Program-made: the position numbers and the translations under genes
The notes under the pieces: model-generated
What the model saw: only the letters and a program-made list of their open reading frames with translations
The model's database searches: none
Told to the model about the DNA's origin: nothing
Shown: positions 7,633-13,653 of the stretch, piece after piece
Numbering within the stretch: position 1 is the first letter of the stretch
How the letters are laid out: the number at the start of each line of letters is the position of its first letter
DNA from: Flavobacteriales bacterium UBA6049
GTDB lineage: Bacteria > Bacteroidota > Bacteroidia > Flavobacteriales_G > Salibacteraceae
Assembly (NCBI GenBank): GCA_002429085.1
Contig: DIYR01000069.1
Span: forward strand, 1 to 13,653
Direction of reading: 5' to 3'
Length of the DNA stretch: 13,653 nucleotides

Positions 7633-8494
7633 CTTTATTTGATTCAACTAATGATTCTCTAATTGTAGAAATCTGTCCAGCGAGTTCATGCAGATTTGTC
7701 AAACTAACTTTTGCATCAATTGGATTTTCTGCATTCTTTACTTCTTCAAAATTTGAATAGGTCTTATGCAGTCCTTGTAGATCATCGTATAACCCCGATA
7801 ATTGATTACTTCTAACGCTTACCTCTTTTAGCGCTACTAATAAGTTTTCTAAGATGGTCATTTGCTCCATCAAACGGCTACTGATGGCAGATTGCTCGCT
7901 AGGATCGGCACCTTTTACACCTATATACATACCCTCTACCCAAGCACCAGCAAATATTACTACACCTTCTTCTCCTAAATCGTAATCATCTATGTAAGAG
8001 TCCGTTCTTTCTTGAATTTCGATCATTAATTCTAAGATCGCATCTTGATCGCCTATGGCTTTTTCAAAGCGTTCGAATAATTGATCTCCTGCAAAAATCT
8101 CGGTCAAGCCTAAATCATCTGCCAACGATTTCAACGATTTCATTTGTCTTAGTACCAATTCATTCTGATCGTTCAATACACAATACGATAAATCGGTTGA
8201 ATAGATCCCATAGGCTAATAGTTTACTCGCCTTCGTATTAAACTGACCTACAGCATCTGTACTCAGCGTTATTCCATCTACATATGGCAATCCTGCCTCT
8301 TGAAATATTTGACCTACTTGAACAGTTGATGGCAACACAAATATCACTTCAGAATCTAACTCTTCTTCTGGAGCTGCTCGCATTACGGTTTCATTTGGTT
8401 TTTGAGATGCATCAGGCTGTTTAGGAGCACTTTCTCCGCAAGAGGCCAGTGCTAATCCGGCAGAAAAAAGCCAGATATATTGTATTCTTCGCAT
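7625..8494 (-). CDS. Uncharacterised Bacteroidota lipoprotein
   Basis: The N-terminus MRRIQYIWLFSAGLALASC is a lipoprotein signal with lipobox LASC (Cys19), followed by a Pro/Gln/Ser-rich tether (about 20-45). The remaining part of this 289-residue protein is mostly helical, with conserved-looking segments FVLPSTVQVGQIFQEAGLPY (about 52-71), YGIYSTDLSYCVLNDQ (about 95-110) and VIFAGAWVEGMYIG. From memory these resemble a family of lipoproteins widespread in Bacteroidota and without an assigned function. The C-terminal third has long heptad-like helices. It should be anchored in the envelope. The gene is first in a two-gene unit; its 3' end overlaps the start of the secreted-protein gene by 8 bases. 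The ATG is preceded by TAGCCCT, the same string found before the divergent gene at 8619. No enzymatic motif is visible. Confidence 0.8.
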   Translation of the reverse strand: MRRIQYIWLFSAGLALASCGESAPKQPDASQKPNETVMRAAPEEELDSEVIFVLPSTVQVGQIFQEAGLPYVDGITLSTDAVGQFNTKASKLLAYGIYSTDLSYCVLNDQNELVLRQMKSLKSLADDLGLTEIFAGDQLFERFEKAIGDQDAILELMIEIQERTDSYIDDYDLGEEGVVIFAGAWVEGMYIGVKGADPSEQSAISSRLMEQMTILENLLVALKEVSVRSNQLSGLYDDLQGLHKTYSNFEEVKNAENPIDAKVSLTNLHELAGQISTIRESLVESNKDA

Positions 8495-8621
8495 AGGGCT
8501 AATTTTAGATTTAGAACGAATTTATGGCATTGATATAGATTCATGAAATTTAAACCTACATTTTTGCATAACCCTGAAACTATTACTTTAGAGTAGAATC
8601 AATTTAATCTGTAGCCCTATG
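8492..8621. repeat. 10-bp inverted repeat covering both divergent starts
   Basis: CATAGGGCTA (8492-8501) and TAGCCCTATG (8612-8621) are exact reverse complements. Each arm contains the ATG of one divergent gene plus the seven bases before it. The 110-base spacer holds both promoters. It may be a shared translation-start context or an operator pair. Confidence 0.55.
8563..8591 (+). promoter_or_regulatory. Candidate promoter of the flavoprotein-transporter unit
   Basis: TTTG (8563-8566) and TACTTTAG (8584-8591) are 17 bases apart, with one mismatch to the Bacteroidota -7 consensus TAnnTTTG. Transcription would start near 8597, leaving a leader of about 20 bases before the ATG at 8619. Confidence 0.35.
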
Positions 8622-10133
8622 AGTTCATATGATGTTTGTGTCATTGGAGCAGGTCCATCTGGATATGCTGCCGCTATGCGTGCCATTGACTTTGGACAAC
8701 GTGTTTGCTTAGTTGAAAAAAACAAAATTGGAGGTGCTGGAATATGGAATGGGGCCCTTTCTTCGAAAACTCTCTGGGAGTTATCAGAACGGTATCAATC
8801 TATTTGTACCTCTCGTTATGGATACCAGGTATTTGATAGTGATATGAGCTACAGCTCTGTGGTGCAAGAAATGCATAAGGCTGTTAACGATAAGTATTCT
8901 CAACTCAAACAACAGCTTGACTACTTTGAGAAAAAGGGATTAATCACCTTTGTAAAAGGACATGCATCATTTGCAACCCCCACTACCATTAGCATTGATC
9001 ATGGTAATGGAAAATCAAGTGAGATAACGGCAACCAATACCATTTTAGCTGTAGGTAGTCGCCCCCGAATACTTCCACATATTCAAGTTGATGGTGAGCA
9101 CATTGTGACCAGTGATCATATTGGAAACTTAAACGATTTCCCAGAAAGCATTGTGATTCTTGGAGCTGGTGTTATCGGCTGTGAATTTGCTACTATTTTC
9201 AGCAACTTCGGTAAGACCAAGGTGTTCTTGATAGATAAAGCAGACCGTATCTTACCTTTTGAAGATGAAGACATTGCCCACACTGTTGCCCATCGTTTAG
9301 AGCACAATGGCGTTCATATTCATAAAGGTGCTTCTCTACAACACATGAAGGTTGTAGATGGAATGGTAGAATATGAATTAAGCTATGCTGATGGTAGAAA
9401 AGAAACAAGACGTGTAGAGAAAGCTTTGATTTCCGTAGGACGAATTCCTAATTCAGATCAACTAGGGTTAGATCAGATCGGAATGGAACTAACGGATAGA
9501 GGCTATTGCATTGATAATGATACCCAATCGAGTATAGAGCATATTTATGCTGTAGGCGACTTTACAGCTGATATTGCTTTGGTAAACATTGCCGAATTAG
9601 AAGGGCGCCATGCTGTAGAGCGTATGATGAGATACAACAATCAAGCTTTGAGATATGATAATATCAGTACTATCATGTTCTTAAACCCAGAAGTTGCATC
9701 TGTTGGTATGAACGAAACGCAAGCCAGAAAAAAAGGAATAGCGTATCGATTGGCAAAACTTCAATACAAGTATGTAAACAGAGCAATCGCAATGCGAAGT
9801 GACAAGGGGTTCATCAAACTAATAGTTAGTGATGATGACGAGATGCAAATTCTTGGTCTTCGTGTTTTAGGTGATCATGCTAGTAGTACTATAATGCCAA
9901 TTGCCCTATTAATCAGTTTGAAAAAAAGTGTTTCCGAATTAGCCGAGTTGATTCATCCACATCCTTCTATTCCAGAAGGCATTCAAGAGTGTGCGAGAAT
10001 GCTATTAGGTAAATCTATTGTAAAGCCAAATGTATTCGCCATTGACATGGAATGTTATAGGGTTTCTGAATCTGGTGAAATAACCAATTTAGAAATTCAT
10101 CCATCTCCTGCTCTATCAGCCGAAAATGCCTAA
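8619..10133 (+). CDS. Dihydrolipoamide-dehydrogenase-fold flavoprotein lacking the redox disulfide
   Basis: This soluble FAD/NAD(P)-dependent oxidoreductase has the class I pyridine nucleotide-disulfide fold. FAD is bound by GAGPSG (10-15) and by a second motif, AVGDFTADIALVNIAELEG. NAD(P) is bound by GAGVIGCEFA, with an Asp at the end of the next strand (VFLIDKADRIL) that points to NADH rather than NADPH. The C-terminal dimer domain keeps the His-Glu dyad (HPHPSIPE, His448 and Glu453). The disulfide site, normally GGTCLNVGCIPSK, reads GGAGIWNGALSSK (38-50): both cysteines are replaced, by Gly41 and Ala46. It therefore cannot be a lipoamide, glutathione or mercuric reductase of the usual kind. 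Transhydrogenase (SthA-like) or quinone/other acceptor reduction is possible. The 504 residues include a tail of about 30 residues past the family core. The transporter gene begins 11 bases after its stop. Confidence 0.85.
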   Translation: MSSYDVCVIGAGPSGYAAAMRAIDFGQRVCLVEKNKIGGAGIWNGALSSKTLWELSERYQSICTSRYGYQVFDSDMSYSSVVQEMHKAVNDKYSQLKQQLDYFEKKGLITFVKGHASFATPTTISIDHGNGKSSEITATNTILAVGSRPRILPHIQVDGEHIVTSDHIGNLNDFPESIVILGAGVIGCEFATIFSNFGKTKVFLIDKADRILPFEDEDIAHTVAHRLEHNGVHIHKGASLQHMKVVDGMVEYELSYADGRKETRRVEKALISVGRIPNSDQLGLDQIGMELTDRGYCIDNDTQSSIEHIYAVGDFTADIALVNIAELEGRHAVERMMRYNNQALRYDNISTIMFLNPEVASVGMNETQARKKGIAYRLAKLQYKYVNRAIAMRSDKGFIKLIVSDDDEMQILGLRVLGDHASSTIMPIALLISLKKSVSELAELIHPHPSIPEGIQECARMLLGKSIVKPNVFAIDMECYRVSESGEITNLEIHPSPALSAENA

Positions 10134-10144
10134 GATAAAGACCT

Positions 10145-13100
10145 ATGAGTAAAGAGCTTCTTGAAGCCTTGATTAACCTATTCGCCCTAGCCTCTAACGA
10201 TGATGATATAACCAGTGAAAGTCGCCATGTGGTTGAACGCTTCCTTCAATCTGAATTGAATCAACGTCAAACAGAGCACTACCTAAAATTGTATGAAGAT
10301 TACTTTATATCCTATTACAAAGAAGGTTCGCAGTCTAAAGAAGATGTATTGACAGATGAACGAGTGGCTGAAATATGTCAATCTATTAACGAGAACCTTG
10401 TTCAAAAGCAGAAGGTTATTGTTTTACTACGCCTACTAGAATACATTTTTGCTGATGGCAATATTTCTGAACACGAATTAGACTTTGTTAAACGACTTTG
10501 CATTGCCTTTAATATTCCAAAAGAAGAAAGACAACAGAGTTTAGCTTTTGCGGAAAGTACAGCTGCTAATCAACAAATTACTCATGAAATGCTGGTTGTT
10601 TCAGATCATGAGCAACACGATACCCACCGCACTTATCACATGAAGCACTTAGATGGATTCATACTCATATTGTATTTAAAAAGTGTGAACATGGTAGCCT
10701 TTCGGTATTTTGGAGGTGCTGATATACAACTGAATGGCTCACACATTATACCTGAACGAACTTATATTTTAAACCAAGGTGCTTCTATTCGTGGAACCAA
10801 ATTGACCCCACTTTATTACAGCGATGTAATCAGTACATTTCAAGAAAGTAGTAATCAAGAACAGATTCTATTTGAAGCGAAGGACGTTACCTACGAATTC
10901 AAAGGGGGGAAAATTGGCCTTCATCCAATATCCATATCTGAATCGGGAGGTAAGTTAATAGGCGTAATGGGCGGTTCAGGCTCTGGTAAATCTACCCTCT
11001 TGAATGTGTTAAACGGAAACTATGTTCCAAAGTCGGGCAGTGTTTCTATTAACGGAATCAACGTACATCAGGAACATCAAGAGATGGAAGGTATAATTGG
11101 TTTTGTACTTCAGGATGACTTATTGATGGAAGACCTAACAGTACAGGAGAATTTATACTATAACGCTAAGCTTTGTTTTGCTGATCTCAACCATGATACA
11201 ATCAACAAAAAAGTAGAAGATCTGCTCTGCATTTTAGGGCTTGGAGAAAGTGCTCATCTGAAGGTTGGAAATCCTCTTGCAAAAACAATTAGTGGGGGCC
11301 AACGAAAACGACTCAATATTGCTTTAGAGCTAATAAGAGAGCCATCAGTTTTGTTCTTAGATGAGCCTACAAGTGGCCTATCGTCTAGAGATAGTGAGAA
11401 TATTATGGATCTCCTAAAGCAATTGACCTTAAAGGGAAAATTGATTTTTGTAGTTATTCATCAGCCGTCTAGCGATATTTTTAAAATGTTCGATCGCCTG
11501 TGCTTACTTGATACTGGTGGTTACCCTGTTTTTTATGGAGATCCTGTTGATAGTGTAATGTATTTTAGAACATTAGCTAATCAGGTAAATAGTACCGAAA
11601 GTGAATGTGGATCATGCGGAAATGTTAATCCTGAACAGCTCTTTAGCATTATTGAGCAGCGCATTGTAGATGAATATGGAAATCCAACAGATAAGCGTAA
11701 GGTATCGCCTAAGGAGTGGAATAAGGAATATGTAACTCGAATTGAAAAACCAACTTCTACTAACAAAAAATTAAAACCTATAACACAAGCTATTGCAAAA
11801 CCTTCATGGCTTGGACAATTCAAAGTATTCGTTACTAGAGATGTTAAAAGTAAACTCTCTAACACGCAATACTTACTTATCAATTTACTTGAAGCACCTG
11901 TGCTTGCTATGCTCCTCTCCTATTTTGTAAAATTCTCATCGTTTGGGAAAGAGGAATACGCTCTTCAATACAACGAAAACTTACCTGCCTACATCTTTAT
12001 GGCTGTAATTGTTGCCTTGTTTATGGGGTTAACGGTAAGTGCAGAAGAAATCATTAGAGATCAGCGTATTAGAAAACGAGAACGTTTCTTGAACTTGAGT
12101 AATTCTAGTTACCTGTGGTCAAAGATCTGCATATTGTTTACGATATCAGCTATTCAAACTGCCACGTTTGTTTTAATTGGTAACTCCATCATGGAAATTC
12201 CAAATATGAACATGAGTTATTGGCTAGTGTTGTTCTCTATAGCATGTGCTGCCAATGTGCTTGGACTCAATATTTCAGCTAGTTTTAACTCGGCTGTAAC
12301 CATATACATTCTCATTCCGTTTCTAATTATTCCTCAGCTTATTTTCAGTGGAGTCATTGTAAAGTTCGATAAGCTGAATCCTACTGTTAGCTCAAGAGCT
12401 CATGTGCCCGCTATAGGTGAAATTATGATGACACGATGGGCTTTTGAAGCTCTTGCTGTAGCCCAATTTAAGGACAATTCACTAGAAAAAGAGTTTTACA
12501 AATACGACAAGCAGCTAAGTATTTTAAACTACCGAAAAACATACTGGCTACCAGAAATTCAATCTATGTCTTCTGAATTGAAGCAATTGCTTAAGTCGAA
12601 CTCTAACCCCAAAAGAGCTACTCATTTGGCAGGGTTATTAAAATCAGAATTAGCTCACCCAGATGAACGTTTAAGTTACCCCAGTTTCAACTTTGAAGTA
12701 GATCTATCTACTGAGAATCAATCTATGAACGAATCTGCGTTTATTCAACTAGATCAATACATTGTTAAACTCAAGAAATACCTGCAGAAAAATCATTTCA
12801 ATGTTCAAGATGCTAAAGACGAAAAGATTGTTTCTATTCAAGAACAACCTCAATTTTCTAACAGCTTCGAAGCATTAGAACAGCAACACACAAACAACAG
12901 TCTTAAAGACCTAGTTACCAAACGAAATGAACTGACAAAGGTGGTTGAGATTAATGATCGATTAATTCAACGATCAGATCCAATTTTTCAAGATGCCACA
13001 GATTTTAGGGCACATTTTTATGCTCCGCGAAAAGTGGTTTTCGGAAAGTACATTGATACTTATCTGTTCAACGTAATTACTTTATGGATGATGACAGTTG

Positions 13101-13171
13101 TACTAATCATCATCTTACATGTTAACGGACTAAAGAGATTCTTGAAGTTATTTGTTAGTCGTTATTCGTAA
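10145..13171 (+). CDS. ABCG-like half-transporter with TerB-like N-terminal domain
   Basis: This is a membrane ABC transporter, with ATPase and permease in one 1008-residue chain, that should act as a dimer. In order: a helical TerB-like domain (about 1-140; LLEYIFADGNISEHELDFVKR fits the TerB acidic helix pair); a beta-rich segment (about 160-235) ending PLYYSDVIS, which I cannot name; and an ATPase domain with Walker A GGSGSGKST (276-284), Q-loop Gln323, signature ISGGQ (382-386), Walker B VLFLDEP (402-408) and His439 in the ABCG-style IHQPS. A linker holds Cys488-x-x-Cys491 and NPEQLF. The ABC-2 membrane part has about five helices (576-596, 613-633, 657-680, 692-712, 716-737), then a polar insertion of about 225 residues, then a last helix (972-992). 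The ABCG type suggests export. All ATPase residues are intact. It is co-transcribed with the flavoprotein gene. Substrate unknown. Confidence 0.9.
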   Translation: MSKELLEALINLFALASNDDDITSESRHVVERFLQSELNQRQTEHYLKLYEDYFISYYKEGSQSKEDVLTDERVAEICQSINENLVQKQKVIVLLRLLEYIFADGNISEHELDFVKRLCIAFNIPKEERQQSLAFAESTAANQQITHEMLVVSDHEQHDTHRTYHMKHLDGFILILYLKSVNMVAFRYFGGADIQLNGSHIIPERTYILNQGASIRGTKLTPLYYSDVISTFQESSNQEQILFEAKDVTYEFKGGKIGLHPISISESGGKLIGVMGGSGSGKSTLLNVLNGNYVPKSGSVSINGINVHQEHQEMEGIIGFVLQDDLLMEDLTVQENLYYNAKLCFADLNHDTINKKVEDLLCILGLGESAHLKVGNPLAKTISGGQRKRLNIALELIREPSVLFLDEPTSGLSSRDSENIMDLLKQLTLKGKLIFVVIHQPSSDIFKMFDRLCLLDTGGYPVFYGDPVDSVMYFRTLANQVNSTESECGSCGNVNPEQLFSIIEQRIVDEYGNPTDKRKVSPKEWNKEYVTRIEKPTSTNKKLKPITQAIAKPSWLGQFKVFVTRDVKSKLSNTQYLLINLLEAPVLAMLLSYFVKFSSFGKEEYALQYNENLPAYIFMAVIVALFMGLTVSAEEIIRDQRIRKRERFLNLSNSSYLWSKICILFTISAIQTATFVLIGNSIMEIPNMNMSYWLVLFSIACAANVLGLNISASFNSAVTIYILIPFLIIPQLIFSGVIVKFDKLNPTVSSRAHVPAIGEIMMTRWAFEALAVAQFKDNSLEKEFYKYDKQLSILNYRKTYWLPEIQSMSSELKQLLKSNSNPKRATHLAGLLKSELAHPDERLSYPSFNFEVDLSTENQSMNESAFIQLDQYIVKLKKYLQKNHFNVQDAKDEKIVSIQEQPQFSNSFEALEQQHTNNSLKDLVTKRNELTKVVEINDRLIQRSDPIFQDATDFRAHFYAPRKVVFGKYIDTYLFNVITLWMMTVVLIIILHVNGLKRFLKLFVSRYS

Positions 13172-13653
13172 CCTCTCCGTATTTCAATGGAATTTGGATG
13201 GTGAAGCTTGTTCCTTGATCTGGCTCTGATTTAACTTGAATGGTACCTTCCATTACAGACACAATTTCTTGTGCTAAGTACAAGCCCATACCAATGCCCC
13301 TACTCTGGTTAGAACCTCTATAAAACAGGTTAAAGATCTCGTGTACCTTATTGGGTAACATTCCTTGGCCGTTATCCGATATTTCAATAGTAAGCAACTC
13401 TTCTCCTGCTACTATATCTAAATCAACAACATGCAATTTTTCTTCAGAATTAGCATATTGAAATGCGTTCTCAACAATTTTGGTCATGAGTAAACGCATT
13501 TTACGCATAGGTAACCACAAATAGTCGTTTCCTGAGTAATTAAAGTTGGTTCTTACCTCCTGACCATCTGCTAGATTGCGCTCTAGAGCTGTCTGAACAA
13601 CATCTTGAGCTAAACGCTTCAGGTTAATGGTGCTATCTACTACTTCGTTGATT
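13155..13653 (-). CDS. Sensor histidine kinase, C-terminal part (cut by window edge)
   Basis: Only the ATP-binding end of a two-component sensor kinase lies here. The reading frame stays open to the window edge, so the start and sensor region lie beyond it; internal ATG or TTG codons are not the start. The HATPase_c domain shows the N box (KIVENAFQYAN), G1 box (DNGQGM), F box (FNLFYRG), G2 box (GIGMGLYLAQEIV) and a G3-like DQGTSFTIQIPL, close to the C-terminus. The preceding 50 or so residues, read to the edge, include INLKRLAQDVVQTALE, the usual helix between the phospho-acceptor domain and the ATPase. The His-containing motif is outside the window. It converges on the transporter gene, and the two stop ends overlap by 17 bases. 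No response regulator is visible. Confidence 0.9.
   Translation of the reverse strand, partial: INEVVDSTINLKRLAQDVVQTALERNLADGQEVRTNFNYSGNDYLWLPMRKMRLLMTKIVENAFQYANSEEKLHVVDLDIVAGEELLTIEISDNGQGMLPNKVHEIFNLFYRGSNQSRGIGMGLYLAQEIVSVMEGTIQVKSEPDQGTSFTIQIPLKYGEVTNND

Noticed and set aside
7633..7647. TTG start upstream of the secreted-protein gene
   Set aside because: It would add polar residues before a good signal peptide. ATG at 7630-7632 or 7621-7623 fits better.
9116..9408. Two overlapping minus-strand frames inside the flavoprotein gene
   Set aside because: Antisense to the NAD-binding domain; the plus-strand motifs are intact.
8619..10133. Calling the flavoprotein the E3 subunit of a 2-oxoacid dehydrogenase complex
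   Set aside because: Both redox cysteines are missing and no E1 or E2 gene is nearby.
11581..11883. Minus-strand frame of 100 codons within the transporter gene
   Set aside because: It covers the linker and first membrane helix of a continuous 1008-residue protein.
13506..13520. Start of the histidine kinase gene at an internal TTG or ATG
   Set aside because: The frame is open without a stop to the window edge and encodes kinase-like sequence upstream, so the gene is cut by the window.

Overview
The window looks like ordinary chromosome from a Bacteroidota bacterium, probably a marine Flavobacteriia/Cryomorphaceae-like lineage (inference; no rRNA or other marker is present to fix it). The DNA is A+T-rich, start codons lack obvious Shine-Dalgarno sequences, and several leaders carry sites resembling the Bacteroidota primary-sigma promoter (TTG near -33, TAnnTTTG near -7). 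Two proteins begin with typical lipoprotein signal peptides. No tRNA, rRNA, IS element, CRISPR array or phage gene was seen, and base composition does not shift abruptly.

Layout. (1) 12-677, minus: protein-L-isoaspartate methyltransferase (pcm). (2) 770-4121, plus: a run of three genes, namely a Gfo/Idh/MocA-type NAD(P)-dependent sugar-type dehydrogenase, an uncharacterised lipoprotein, and a membrane phosphoglycosyl transferase that starts a polyisoprenyl-linked surface glycan. The last two are one base apart. (3) 4175-6799, minus: the disaggregase ClpB, with a clear terminator in the convergent gap at 4121-4150. (4) 7006-8494, minus: an overlapping pair made of an uncharacterised lipoprotein and a small secreted protein with an acidic Trp/Ser/Glu repeat. 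(5) 8619-13171, plus: a two-gene unit made of a dihydrolipoamide-dehydrogenase-fold flavoprotein that has lost both redox cysteines, followed 11 bases later by a 1008-residue ABCG-like half-transporter. (6) 13155 to the window end, minus: the C-terminal part of a sensor histidine kinase, whose stop codon lies inside the 3' end of the transporter gene.

How the genes may work together. Region 2 looks like surface-polysaccharide or envelope-glycan work: nucleotide-sugar oxidation, an envelope lipoprotein and an initiating transferase. Region 4 looks like two cell-envelope proteins made together. Region 5 is the best candidate for an undescribed system. A disulfide-less flavoprotein, probably NADH-linked, is made with an unusual exporter that carries an N-terminal TerB-like domain, a beta-rich middle domain, a CxxC pair after the nucleotide-binding domain and a roughly 225-residue insertion before the last membrane helix. 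Its substrate cannot be read from the sequence. pcm and clpB are protein-repair and proteostasis genes and are probably unrelated to these units.
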